Shown here in pieces: positions 9,378 to 18,359 of a stretch of 64,000 bases of DNA. Position numbers and translations under genes: made by a program. Numbering within the stretch: the stretch's first letter is position 1; each line of letters begins with the position of its first letter. Source of the stretch: Anaeroglomus sp964630775. Its GTDB lineage: Bacteria > Planctomycetota > Phycisphaerae > Sedimentisphaerales > Anaerohalosphaeraceae. The notes under the pieces are model-generated. The model saw only the letters and a list, made by a program, of their open reading frames with translations. It was not told the DNA's origin and did not search any database. The stretch lies in NCBI GenBank assembly GCA_964630775.1, contig CAZVYY010000021.1:1-64000 (forward strand), written 5' to 3'.

Positions 9378-10624
9378 GGTTGGCTCAGTCCCTCTCGAAT
9401 CTGGTTCAGTCGATCCCACAGTTCGGCATCCGGCTCGACAGCAGACAATGCCAGGGAGCAACAGGCAGCCGACAAATCCTCCGCCCGCGGCCTGGAATTT
9501 GGATTTTCAACTCCTTCTTCGACGGCTTTTTTATATACCATTAATGCCGTCTCAGTGTCTCCCATAACCTGATAGGCTTCGGCAAGTTTATGCAGCGTCC
9601 GGGCACGATCGATATTGACAATCGAGAGCCGCTGAGCGTCATACAGACCCAGCACGGCATCACAGTCATTGCGAGCCGTTACCGTATCGCCGGCCCTGAA
9701 CCGAAGTGCGGAAAGGCCAGCGATTATGGAGATGCGATGATCCAGCCGCCATTGGCCGTCTTTCACAAGCTGATCCGCCTCATGAACCAGTTCCAAAGCC
9801 TTGACAGCATCACCGTGATTCAATGCAGAACCGGCCAGCGTCATCAGGAGTTCCATCCGAATGAAATACGGCATCGTATTCCAGATCGATTTCATCTCTC
9901 GTTCGATCCGATCACGACGCTGCGTATCGGAGTAAAACCGATTGAACAATACAGCATAAGCCTGCTCGATATTCTGAAGAATATCAAACCCCCCTTCTTT
10001 ACCCAGTGATGCCAGAGCCTGCATCTGCTCATCAAAGGCCCCTTCATCGCACTGCATTGCCCGGATCCCGGCAACTTTTCCTTTTTGCGAATCTACGACG
10101 CCGATTTCATATTGACTGGCCTGATCGTTTTGTCCCAGCAGGACCAAAACTTGGGCCATTTTAACGTTGATAGTATCTTTGCGCCAATCCTGGGCTTCAT
10201 CACAAATCTTCCGGGCTTTAGCCAGATAGTCTTTGGCCGGCTCGACCGCCCCGCGTTTGGCATAATAAAAAGCAAGTTCCGCAAAACAAAGTCCGCGCCG
10301 CCAGTCATCAATCCCTTCGCAGTATTGGGCCGCATGCCCGGGCTGCTCCAGCTTTAAACAGGCCGTCACGACCGCCTCCTGAGCCCGGCTTCGGTCTTTG
10401 ATATGAGGATTTTTTGGAATGGCCGAAGCCGTCTGAAAGGCCAGGTCCAGCAACTTGACCTGGTACTCCGCCAAGGGCTGATCGGAAATGGACACAGCCT
10501 GAACGGGTCTGGCCGCGGCGGAAGGTTCCAGGCCAGACTTACGATCACAGCCGCATAGTAATCCCGGCCAGACAACTCCAGCCGCAATAAGAATGAATCT
10601 ATTCCTTAACGCTCTGTTGCTCAC
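9371..10624 (-). CDS. TPR-like lipoprotein upstream of the TonB-dependent receptor
   Basis: The 417-residue product has a lipoprotein signal (lipobox LLCGC, predicted lipidated Cys26). It is followed by helical tetratricopeptide-type repeats across the whole length, for example A-R-T-L-H-K-L-A-E-A-Y and TALMVYKKAVEEG near the C-terminus. It is the first gene of the receptor/TonB run, and its last bases overlap the receptor start by seven. Position and type suggest a surface or periplasmic helper for the receptor, similar in idea to SusD-type partners but without visible SusD homology. The function is inferred only. Confidence 0.75.
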   Translation of the reverse strand: MSNRALRNRFILIAAGVVWPGLLCGCDRKSGLEPSAAARPVQAVSISDQPLAEYQVKLLDLAFQTASAIPKNPHIKDRSRAQEAVVTACLKLEQPGHAAQYCEGIDDWRRGLCFAELAFYYAKRGAVEPAKDYLAKARKICDEAQDWRKDTINVKMAQVLVLLGQNDQASQYEIGVVDSQKGKVAGIRAMQCDEGAFDEQMQALASLGKEGGFDILQNIEQAYAVLFNRFYSDTQRRDRIEREMKSIWNTMPYFIRMELLMTLAGSALNHGDAVKALELVHEADQLVKDGQWRLDHRISIIAGLSALRFRAGDTVTARNDCDAVLGLYDAQRLSIVNIDRARTLHKLAEAYQVMGDTETALMVYKKAVEEGVENPNSRPRAEDLSAACCSLALSAVEPDAELWDRLNQIREGLSQPW

Positions 10625-10992
10625 TCAAAACCCTTTGTCATTGATATTCCGGATGAACACTCCCGGCATTCTTTTTGGTTTCCAATACAGATTAACCGCC
10701 AGATCCAAATCCGGATTGCCGAATACTGACAACACATCATCATGACTTATCAGTATTAATAACCCGCATTTCCATCGCCGCAACCAATCGGCATGGGGTA
10801 TTTGAGGGCGAACTTTATCACCCGATTATGTGCGTATGGTTAGCGTTTTATTCAGTTTTGATTTGTCATCCATAATAAATGACGGATAGACCAATCGTCA
10901 TCGCTTCCGGTGGAATGGAATAAGGGTTTTAAATCACGGATATATCAGCGGTTCAACTATGCCCTGGGATATCAGCCCAAAGAATGCAATAT
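10625..10992. other. Intergenic region upstream of the receptor/TonB operon
   Basis: No gene is supported here. It should contain the minus-strand promoter for the eight-gene receptor/TonB operon. I cannot point to a convincing -35/-10 pair. A perfect 8-bp inverted repeat (AATACTGA at 10722-10729, complement at 10750-10757) could be an operator or a chance match. No cobalamin or other riboswitch signature was recognised. Confidence 0.4.
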
Positions 10993-12180
10993 TCATGCTG
11001 CATCATGATGAACCAATTCCCCTTCTTTGACAGATCGTTTTTCAGCAAAATAATAAACAATTCCCCCTGTAATCGCCGTAAGAGGGGCTACCGTCACCAG
11101 CCCAAGGCTGCCGACCAGCGTATTGAGAATCTCAGCGGCTATGATTGCCTTGTTCAGAAAGATCGGCCCGGGTATCTGCATGGACATTAAATACATTAAC
11201 AGAAAAATATACCCCCCTGAATACGCCAGAAACAGGGTCGTGGTCATCGTCCCAATCACGGCCCTCCCGACACGCAGCCCCGATTCCATGTGCTCCTTCA
11301 TTTTCATGCCCGGATTTTTCAGTTTAATCTCATCCATGGCCGCTGCGACATCCATCGCCAAATCCATGACCGCCCCCGAAGAAGCAATGAATACACTGGC
11401 AATAAATATTCGTGTCAAATCCACATGGGGATGACCGGAATAAAGCAGCATCTCGGAAAATGGCTGTACGGCACCGTGAATTTTGAAACATCGGGTATAA
11501 TAAATCGCCAGTATCCCGGTCAGCAGCAATCCAAGAAATGAACCGATCAGGGTCGTCAGCCCTTTTCGGCTGAATCCGCCCACCAGAAATGAGATCGCTG
11601 CCGTTAATAAGGCCACTACAATCAATCCCAGAATAACCGGATCAATTACCCAGAACTTGCCCCCAACAGAAATGCCGCCCCGCAAAAACAGTGGAACCAT
11701 GCATTTCCAGATCATCAGCACTGAAAAGACAAACGACAGCAGGGCCTTGACACCTGTCCAGCCCGCCGTTACCAGCAGCAGCACTGAAAACACAATCGCC
11801 AGAACCAATTCATAATGCAGCCGATAATGCCCTCGCACGTAACTGGCCCGGATTTCCCCCCGGGAATCGACCGAAAATTCCACCAGGGCTTCATCACCGG
11901 CTACGTAGTATTCATCCACTTCCAGTTTGCCGGTCAGGAGATTGGTCGCCTCCATCTGCCTGCCCTTCCACCGCCCTTCCATAATTTCCACCTGCAGCAA
12001 CTGGGTTCCCGTCTTGATAATCATGGCAGCATGAATCACTTCATCCTTCACAGCCACAACTCGTCCCCTCGCTATTGTCGTATTCGTCTGACGACTTCCT
12101 TCATATCCCGTTGGTATCCAATATAATACAGCACAGCATAATGTCAGGAAGATCACGATAACACTGTTTTTCTTTTCCAT
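10993..12180 (-). CDS. YibE/F-family multi-pass membrane protein
   Basis: The 395-residue protein has an N-terminal membrane segment (about 8-25), a soluble domain outside the membrane (about 30-130), and then about seven membrane helices. The conserved segments FIASSGAVMDLAMDVAAAMDEI and GTMTTTLFLAYSGGY are typical of the YibE/F family. Members are widespread in Firmicutes and anaerobes; they are presumed transporters, but no substrate is established. It stands alone between the alkaline phosphatase terminator and the TonB operon. Confidence 0.88.
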   Translation of the reverse strand: MEKKNSVIVIFLTLCCAVLYWIPTGYEGSRQTNTTIARGRVVAVKDEVIHAAMIIKTGTQLLQVEIMEGRWKGRQMEATNLLTGKLEVDEYYVAGDEALVEFSVDSRGEIRASYVRGHYRLHYELVLAIVFSVLLLVTAGWTGVKALLSFVFSVLMIWKCMVPLFLRGGISVGGKFWVIDPVILGLIVVALLTAAISFLVGGFSRKGLTTLIGSFLGLLLTGILAIYYTRCFKIHGAVQPFSEMLLYSGHPHVDLTRIFIASVFIASSGAVMDLAMDVAAAMDEIKLKNPGMKMKEHMESGLRVGRAVIGTMTTTLFLAYSGGYIFLLMYLMSMQIPGPIFLNKAIIAAEILNTLVGSLGLVTVAPLTAITGGIVYYFAEKRSVKEGELVHHDAA

Positions 12181-12221
12181 ATCACGACACTCTTCGCTAT
12201 TGTACGACTGGTAACAGGAAA

Positions 12222-12253
12222 AAGGCAGACCTTTTTTTAGAAAAGTCTGCCTT
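12222..12253 (-). terminator. Rho-independent terminator after the alkaline phosphatase gene
   Basis: A perfect 9-bp stem, AAGGCAGAC with GTCTGCCTT, encloses a 14-base loop. On the minus strand it is followed by a T-rich run (TTTCC). It lies about 30 bases beyond the stop codon of the alkaline phosphatase gene. Confidence 0.75.
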
Positions 12254-12283
12254 GAGACACATGAAACACAACGGCCCGAAATC

Positions 12284-13807
12284 TTAATTAGCCAGTTTCA
12301 GCCGCATGATACCTGCCATCTTTTTGGCAATATCGGTGTTGTCGTAATACCCCTCGAACAGATAACTGTCCTTGCCGAGGGCCATCACCGGCACCGGAAT
12401 ACCCGTGTGAGCATAGCTGGTATAAGCTATACCGGCATTGTTATTCAGCACATGCGTCAGTGTCACCGACAGCGGATTATACCCGCCGTAAAGCAGAGAA
12501 TCGCCTTTCTGACCTGCCATTGTAATATCAAATGCCGTCTCAATAGATTGCTTCTGAGCCAGCGAAAGCGTGGATATATCCATCCCAAATCCTGCAAGAA
12601 TCAGGGATTTCATCTGTTCATCGATATCCGCCGGCCCCATATACACGCCATTGGGATCCAGATACCCGCTGCGATAGGTCTTAATCTGGTCATCGAATGT
12701 CAGATAAGAGACCGTCTGACCGTCCAGCAAGTCAAACCGGTTATCATACGCAGTCCCGGCCCATCCCAGTGACATACCGCCGCAATCATGATCGGACGTG
12801 ACAATAATCAGGGTGTCATTCGGATGCTGATTGTAAAAGGCCACCGCCTGGGCAACCGCATCATCAAATGCCAGGGTGTCATCCAGAGCACTGCGGGCAT
12901 CGTTGGCATGATTGGCCCAGTCGATCTTGCCCCCTTCAATCGCCATAAAAAAACCATACGGATTGGATGCATCATAGATCACCTCAATACCCTTGCGGGT
13001 AAATTCAGCCAGTGAAATATTATTGGGTTCATCATTTTTACGATCAATTTCATACGGCAACGCCCTGCTGTTATCCAGAATCGGATTGACTGCCACAACC
13101 TTGCCCATGCCCGGCGCCAGCGCCTCAAAACCTGCCTTGGTATTCACATAGGTATAACCATTCGCGGCCAGAGCATCAAATACAGTCAGCGCATTCGGAT
13201 CTTTTTTGGATACAGGACTGACAAAACCGCCGCCGCCAAAAAAGTCGAATCCGCTGCTGGCCAGTTCAATCCCGATTTCATACATATTACTGCGTGAATT
13301 CTGGTGAGCATAGAACGACGCCGGAGTTGCATGATCCAGCGATACACTGGTCACTATGCCGATTTTCTTGCCCATCTTTTTAGCGAGTTCCGCAATCGTC
13401 GTGTACTTTGCACTGAAATCCGGAGATAAATTAATGACGCCGCTCAGTGTTTTCTTGCCGGATGCCAGTGCTGTACCGGCCGAGGCGGAATCTGTAATCA
13501 GGCTGCCGTAATCATACGTCGTGCAAAGCCCCATGACCGGAAACTGTGTCATTACCAGTTTAGAAGCCCGAACCGGCTGAACCGGCAGGAGTTTATTGGG
13601 ATCCTTTTTGTCCAGTCCCGCTGCATATTCTGCCTCCAGATAGGCTTCAGCTCCGTGAATCTGAGACATGGACATGCCATCACCAATAAACAGAAAGACA
13701 TACTTTGCCCCGGAATAATACTCGCGCGTCGGACGAGCCTGCATGACCCCCACAGAGAAAGCCATCATGGCCATCACTACAAGCATTTTCATTTGTAACG
13801 TTTTCAT
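12284..13807 (-). CDS. Secreted alkaline phosphatase (PhoA superfamily)
   Basis: The 507-residue enzyme releases phosphate from phosphomonoesters outside the cytoplasm. It has a signal peptide (about 1-24, ending VMQA). The metal-binding segment IGDGMS contains Asp43. The nucleophile motif TDSAS has Ser107, and the segment TSDHDCGG supplies further metal ligands; a late TSYAHTGIPVPVMALG stretch contains the last histidine ligand. The ATG at 13807 is chosen because AAAGGA lies 8 bases upstream and a signal peptide follows directly; an in-frame start at 13837 would add ten residues. The PEP-CTERM gene lies 39 bases upstream on the same strand, so the two probably form an operon. Confidence 0.93.
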   Translation of the reverse strand: MKTLQMKMLVVMAMMAFSVGVMQARPTREYYSGAKYVFLFIGDGMSMSQIHGAEAYLEAEYAAGLDKKDPNKLLPVQPVRASKLVMTQFPVMGLCTTYDYGSLITDSASAGTALASGKKTLSGVINLSPDFSAKYTTIAELAKKMGKKIGIVTSVSLDHATPASFYAHQNSRSNMYEIGIELASSGFDFFGGGGFVSPVSKKDPNALTVFDALAANGYTYVNTKAGFEALAPGMGKVVAVNPILDNSRALPYEIDRKNDEPNNISLAEFTRKGIEVIYDASNPYGFFMAIEGGKIDWANHANDARSALDDTLAFDDAVAQAVAFYNQHPNDTLIIVTSDHDCGGMSLGWAGTAYDNRFDLLDGQTVSYLTFDDQIKTYRSGYLDPNGVYMGPADIDEQMKSLILAGFGMDISTLSLAQKQSIETAFDITMAGQKGDSLLYGGYNPLSVTLTHVLNNNAGIAYTSYAHTGIPVPVMALGKDSYLFEGYYDNTDIAKKMAGIMRLKLAN

Positions 13808-13846
13808 GTTTGCAATCCTTTCTTTGAAATAATCCATTTGTTTGAT

Positions 13847-14506
13847 CTATTTTCTTCTGACCAACACCATCGCCCCCAAAGCCAGAATCCCCACTGTCGC
13901 CGGCTCTGGTATACAGACGGTGTCAATCACAACACGATCCACAGCGATCGCCGTGTCATCGCTGTAACCAAACCCCAGCGTGACGAATTCATAATCACAA
14001 CAGGAGGCAATCACAAACCGGTAAGCCTCGGTCATCCAGTTGCCTTCCTCGACCTGCCGCCCGGCAAAATAAGGCCCCAGAATACCGCTTGTCAGCGGGG
14101 TCTGCCCAACATAGGCTTCCAGTCCGAGGATAGGGCTGTATCCAATTGCCTGATAGGTTATTTCGAAACGAATCTCCTTCAAAATCCCATCCTTATAATT
14201 GGGAATAAAGAAATCCATATTCGAATAACCAAGTCCTTTCAGCATCATCACCCCGTCACGACTATCAAGGGCATTCAGAAACCAGGCATCCTCATAAACC
14301 AGTGCATCAGGCGCTTCGGACAGGCTCAATGCAGAAACCTCGGCTGCAGACCATGTATCCGACATGAAAACACCTTCGGCGGCATCCCAGCGGGACCATT
14401 CCGCATGAACTGTACCTGGCCCGCCAATCCATTCCGGCATGGACAGGCCCGCCCGTAGCCCGCACTGGGCCGCAAGAATTATCATCAAAACAGCGAATTT
14501 GCGCAT
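13847..14506 (-). CDS. PEP-CTERM-anchored secreted protein
   Basis: This 219-residue protein has a signal peptide (about 1-19) and a beta-rich middle without a recognised domain. Its C-terminal sorting signal has the pattern PEP, hydrophobic helix, then a basic tail (IPEPATVGILALGAMVLVRRK, about 199-219). In PEP-CTERM systems this tail is recognised by an exosortase and the protein is moved to the surface; no exosortase gene is in this window. AAGGAG lies 5 bases before the ATG. It precedes the alkaline phosphatase gene by 39 bases. The tag is clear; the function of the body is unknown. Confidence 0.85.
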   Translation of the reverse strand: MRKFAVLMIILAAQCGLRAGLSMPEWIGGPGTVHAEWSRWDAAEGVFMSDTWSAAEVSALSLSEAPDALVYEDAWFLNALDSRDGVMMLKGLGYSNMDFFIPNYKDGILKEIRFEITYQAIGYSPILGLEAYVGQTPLTSGILGPYFAGRQVEEGNWMTEAYRFVIASCCDYEFVTLGFGYSDDTAIAVDRVVIDTVCIPEPATVGILALGAMVLVRRK

Positions 14507-14912
14507 AACATCTCCTTGAAAACAGGTTAATTGGAATCATTCTCGACAACTTTAGCGCCGGCCGCCAAAGCATGACCAACAGGTCAATCAACTCCGCGGT
14601 ATCATGGAATCATAGAGACTGCAGTCATGACTTCCATCTACAGGGAAAAGTATAAAGAAATAATATTTACGTCGGATAAAGAGATCATATAATTACGATT
14701 AAACTCGAAATGGATATGCGAGGAAGGAGGTCCAGCCATGTAAATCATATCTGCAATAGATAGGGCACCGTGATCAATCAGAACCACGCATTTTACTCGA
14801 TGCGCGTCTGTTTGCCGCAGGGATAGTCGCAAAATACAGCAAAATGATACACCGCCGCTCCTTGGGCAGGTATTTTCATCCAGGATCAGGATGGCATGCT
14901 TATAAAAAACCG
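14507..14912. other. Intergenic region between PEP-CTERM gene and the beta-helix gene terminator
   Basis: About 400 bases with no supported gene. A 106-codon open frame on the minus strand (14638-14958) runs through the terminator hairpin of the neighbouring gene, so I regard it as chance. The promoter of the PEP-CTERM/phosphatase pair is expected here but no clear elements are seen. Confidence 0.4.
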
Positions 14913-14938
14913 ACGGCGGAGCACTGAGTCTCCGCCGT
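14913..14938 (-). terminator. Rho-independent terminator after the beta-helix exoprotein
   Basis: A perfect 9-bp stem (ACGGCGGAG with CTCCGCCGT), with an 8-base loop. On the minus strand it is followed by CGGTTTTTTATAA. It lies 55 bases beyond the stop of the exoprotein gene. Confidence 0.85.
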
Positions 14939-14992
14939 AGGCCCTGTTTGACAGGCAACAGAAGCGTATTATAAATATCTGTGTTTGAGGTA

Positions 14993-16636
14993 TTATTTCA
15001 CCTGCAGCCAGTCCTGACTGAGAATCACAAAGTCCGAGATATCCACCACGCCGTCACCGCTGACATCGCCGGTGGCGGGGCTGTTCATAGACGTATCGGT
15101 CATACCATAGGCAGCCACCGCTGTCCAGCCTTCCAGCCAGTTCTGATAGGGACTGAATCCGCCGCGATAAGGAGCCGGAGTGAAGAATCCATCATCCGGA
15201 GCCTTGGCAGCGCTGAGCACTGCGGCATTGGCCGCACAGGGATTGATATGAGTCACAGGAAGCATCTTCTTGCCGCCTTTGGTCACCAGCGCACCGCGAG
15301 TCAGAGACTGAATCGGCATATTATCATTCGGTGAAGCGGAATTATAGGGGGCAACCACGTTATTCTTGGCCGGATTGCTGCCGCCGGATATCGTAACACC
15401 GACATTGTTGGACTCGGTGTAAGCTGTGGCATACAAGTTGCGAAAGAACACACTATCGGTAATTTCCGCCAGCTTGCCGGAGGTTTGCACAGTATAGAGC
15501 ACCGACGGGTCCGCAGAGCCGATATTGACCGGTGAAGTCACGCTGTAATCTGTCGTCCAGGTATTCGCCCAGGACAGGGTACCATTGTAACCGTAGCCAT
15601 TGGCACCGTCACCGTCGGAATTGTCATTTTTCACAAGCACCTCGCCCAGATCCATAAAAATACAGTTGCGGAACTGAACACGGGCATTGTCACGCCAGGC
15701 GGTTCCATGATCGCCGTCAATCGGCTGGCCGATCATGGTGAAATTATAAATGGTCGATGTCGTTACCGGCTGAGCATCCGAATCCTCTGCCCCATCCATT
15801 TCGATGCAGTTATCACCCACGCCGGAACCCTGACCGGCGTCAACACTGTATCCCTGAACAATTAAACCAAACTGAGCTTTTCCGCGCCATCCTTCATCCA
15901 CATCCAGACTGTCATCACCGATATTCCAGATGTTAATGTATTTCAGATTTACGGTACCGCCCCAGATTTCAATACCATCATCCACATTATTAATAATTTC
16001 AACGTGATGGATGTCCGTCTCACGCCCGATGCCGCCCAGGGACAGACCGTTCAATTCGTTCTGCAAAGCCACCACTTTGCCGCCATACCGCAGTGACAGG
16101 TAGCTGATTGAACCGCTGTCATCATCATCATTGTTGCCGCCGTACATCACTTTCGGATCGCCGGGATAAGCCGCAACGAGGCCTTCCATCTGCTTCTCAT
16201 TTAATCCGGTAGGCAGCTTGGAATTCGAACCCACCTGCTGACCGCCATAGTGCGAAGCGGAAATCAGGGCATTTCCCATAATGGTCAAATTACCCCACTC
16301 GTTACAGCCTTCATGCCACGAAGTCAGATTGTCGTTGGTGGAGGTCATGATAATGGGAGCATCCTTCGTGCCATTGGCATAAATCTTGGCGCCTCGACAA
16401 ACCGCCAGACTGCCGCCCACACCGGCTGTGCTCCGTACAAGAGTTCCCGGCTCAATGGTCAGAGTAGCCCCCGGCAGCACATAAACCTGTTTCTGCAGAT
16501 TATAGACATTGTCAGCCGTCCAGGTTACGGACGCGGCAATGTCCTCGGTTACCAGCACCTCCGCCGCTCCGGCGGACTGGGCGATAGACAGGGCTATCAG
16601 CACAACCAGCATCGCAATTTGTTTCAAGCTTTTCAT
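14993..16636 (-). CDS. Secreted beta-helix protein with dockerin-like C-terminus
   Basis: The 547-residue protein has a signal peptide (about 1-24, ending SAGA). A right-handed parallel beta-helix type body follows, with repeated turns such as VLPGATLTIEPGTLVR and AKIYANGTKDAPIIMTS. This domain type is common in Bacteroidota and planctomycete surface proteins. The last 30 residues form one dockerin-like EF-hand: GDVSGDGVVDISDF followed by DWL. The ATG at 16636 has AAAGG 8 bases upstream; an in-frame start at 16711 would put 25 charged residues before the signal peptide. Function could be glycan binding or a structural role; no catalytic residues are recognisable. Confidence 0.85.
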   Translation of the reverse strand: MKSLKQIAMLVVLIALSIAQSAGAAEVLVTEDIAASVTWTADNVYNLQKQVYVLPGATLTIEPGTLVRSTAGVGGSLAVCRGAKIYANGTKDAPIIMTSTNDNLTSWHEGCNEWGNLTIMGNALISASHYGGQQVGSNSKLPTGLNEKQMEGLVAAYPGDPKVMYGGNNDDDDSGSISYLSLRYGGKVVALQNELNGLSLGGIGRETDIHHVEIINNVDDGIEIWGGTVNLKYINIWNIGDDSLDVDEGWRGKAQFGLIVQGYSVDAGQGSGVGDNCIEMDGAEDSDAQPVTTSTIYNFTMIGQPIDGDHGTAWRDNARVQFRNCIFMDLGEVLVKNDNSDGDGANGYGYNGTLSWANTWTTDYSVTSPVNIGSADPSVLYTVQTSGKLAEITDSVFFRNLYATAYTESNNVGVTISGGSNPAKNNVVAPYNSASPNDNMPIQSLTRGALVTKGGKKMLPVTHINPCAANAAVLSAAKAPDDGFFTPAPYRGGFSPYQNWLEGWTAVAAYGMTDTSMNSPATGDVSGDGVVDISDFVILSQDWLQVK

Positions 16637-16934
16637 TCTGTCAACCTTTCTTCTTTTCAACCTGTTAGGGCATTTGTGCGGCCTCGGGCAACACACCCGA
16701 ACCGAAAACACCCTCCTCTCTGTTTCACCCTACACCATGTTTATTTATGGCTTTTTACTTCCCTGTTAGGTTTATATTAGATTCACATTAGAGCCTCGTC
16801 GCAGTCGCACAGTCATTGATTACACTGCAAGACAAACGCTATTATTAATTGTCGTATTAAAATTTAATTAAGCCCTTATTAGTTTTGGAATAAATCTCGC
16901 CCCCGGACAGGCAGATAGTGCACGTTTTCAACTC
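16637..16934. other. Leader and intergenic region of the beta-helix gene
   Basis: No gene is supported. The stretch contains the ribosome binding site of the exoprotein (AAAGG, about 16645) and presumably its promoter, A+T-rich around 16760-16880. No clear hairpin was found after the phosphoesterase gene. Confidence 0.35.
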
Positions 16935-17819
16935 TTAACGCAAAACCACCGATTGATTGAGGCATTCTCCATCTGCCTTTCGGTCGAAGACCTCGATTGG
17001 CCCTTCGGGATGAATCCGCATATAGTTGATTACCGATTGTGTCCAGCAGCCGCAATTGAAGTACCATCCGCCAAAGTGTCCCGCCTGATGTGTATGTCCG
17101 GTAATGGTAATGTCGTAAGCCCCCTGCTGCTGTTGTTGATAAAATCGAGCCAGCATATTACGCGTCCGTATCGGACGAATCATAGCGCGATAACTGTGAT
17201 CCAGCCCAAGCGGTTCATAAATCGCTCGATTAAACTGCCGTGTCAGCCGCTTCCAAATATGAAGTATCTGCTCTCCGGCCTCCAGCAGCACATCGGTCAG
17301 ACCGTCTGAAGTTACCAGGCATGTAGTGGATCGGAATTCCAGCATCCCGGTCAGCAGCCGCAGGGCCGGACGCAGACGCCCCATCGTCTCGGAAATCATC
17401 GGGTCCACCTCATGTCCATGCATGAATTTGAAATACTTGTCACCGATTCTCATAACAAACGGCTTTCTCATCCGGGTAAAAAAAGGATGCTGCCTCTGCC
17501 AGTAATCCCGTTCTTGCCAGAATTGCCAGTCATGATTACCCGGCACATAGCTGACTTCCATTTCCACAAATCGATCCAGTAAGTGTGCCCAGCGATTCAC
17601 CACAGCCTGTGGTGAGTACCGCCATAATTCAAACAAATCCCCCAGGATAATCAAACGCCCCCTGCACTGGGCCACTTCATCCAGAAACCGATACAGCAGC
17701 GTCTGATTACCCGACTTCAACAGATTGTCTTTTGCAGAACCGTCACCGATATGCAGATCACTCACTACAAAAATATCACGCTCATGCCGATCCTGAATTG
17801 CCTCATTTTTGACAGACAC
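16935..17819 (-). CDS. Metallophosphoesterase, UDP-2,3-diacylglucosamine hydrolase-like
   Basis: A 294-residue calcineurin-like phosphoesterase. All five metal-binding blocks are present: SDLHIGD (Asp21, His23), LGDLFELW, PGNHDW, MHGHEVD and ITGHTHQAG. The LGDLFELW and GNHD spacing and the length recall LpxH-type enzymes that cleave UDP-diacylglucosamine in lipid A synthesis, but longer insertions are present, so the substrate is uncertain. The start is GTG at 17819, with GAAAGG about 7 bases upstream. It stands alone. Four spaced GTTAG repeats lie about 60-100 bases upstream. Confidence 0.8.
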   Translation of the reverse strand: MSVKNEAIQDRHERDIFVVSDLHIGDGSAKDNLLKSGNQTLLYRFLDEVAQCRGRLIILGDLFELWRYSPQAVVNRWAHLLDRFVEMEVSYVPGNHDWQFWQERDYWQRQHPFFTRMRKPFVMRIGDKYFKFMHGHEVDPMISETMGRLRPALRLLTGMLEFRSTTCLVTSDGLTDVLLEAGEQILHIWKRLTRQFNRAIYEPLGLDHSYRAMIRPIRTRNMLARFYQQQQQGAYDITITGHTHQAGHFGGWYFNCGCWTQSVINYMRIHPEGPIEVFDRKADGECLNQSVVLR

Positions 17820-17877
17820 CGTTTTCCTTTCAAATCATGTCTCCCTTGAAATAGTAGTACATGGATTTTTGCAACAG

Positions 17878-17918
17878 GTTAGCGGTGCGTTAGTTATTGG
17901 TTAGCAATACAGGGTTAG
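17878..17918. promoter_or_regulatory. GTTAG direct repeats, possible response-regulator site
   Basis: Four copies of GTTAG occur at 17878, 17889, 17900 and 17914, with spacings of 11, 11 and 14 bases. Direct repeats at 11-base spacing are typical of OmpR/PhoB-type regulator sites. They lie upstream of the minus-strand phosphoesterase gene. The arrangement is visible; the function is a guess. Confidence 0.3.
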
Positions 17919-18124
17919 AAACCTTTACTTAAAGAATTCCATTCATCGGCGATAGTGGGTAACAATACGTTAAGGAAATTCAAACTGAAGAAAGTCGTTG
18001 AAATTGGGCCAATAGTGCAGAAAATCATGGTTTCAAGCCAATGCGGTTTTGAAAATTGACTTTGCGGTGAAAAATATTCGAACTGACATGTTTGCGACAT
18101 AAGTGTTTGTATGGAAAAGACGAA

Positions 18125-18150
18125 GCCGTTTGATATTTTCGTCAAACGGC
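18125..18150 (-). terminator. Probable terminator after tRNA-His
   Basis: A perfect 9-bp stem, GCCGTTTGA with TCAAACGGC, encloses an 8-base loop. It begins 17 bases beyond the 3' end of the tRNA on the minus strand. The T-tract on that side is weak (TTCGTCTTTT); on the plus side the stem is followed by CTATTTTTG. Confidence 0.55.
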
Positions 18151-18167
18151 CTATTTTTGAGGAAAAG

Positions 18168-18242
18168 GGTGGAAGACGGGATTCGAACCCGCGACCCTCA
18201 GAACCACAATCTGATGCTCTAACCAGCTGAGCTACTACCACC
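18168..18242 (-). tRNA. tRNA-His (GTG)
   Basis: A cloverleaf can be folded on the minus strand. The anticodon stem TCAGA/TCTGA holds a loop TTGTGGT with anticodon GTG. The T arm contains GTTCGAAT. The D arm starts at AGCTCAGC. The extra 5' guanine (position -1) expected for tRNA-His is encoded. The acceptor stem has one apparent U-U mismatch (positions 5 and 68), and no CCA end is encoded. Confidence 0.92.
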
Positions 18243-18359
18243 ATCAATCGGGTACAGACACTTTATTTACCCAACTGTAAGGGATGGATTGTAGCCGGAG
18301 AAAAACGATTTGTCAAGCACAACATTCAGGCTTTACATTGTCTATTTTAAGGGGCATAT

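Noticed and set aside
14638..14958. 106-codon open frame on the minus strand
   Set aside because: It runs through the terminator hairpin at 14913-14938 and has no recognisable domain.
17915..18247. 110-codon open frame on the minus strand
   Set aside because: Its first third is the tRNA-His gene read as protein.
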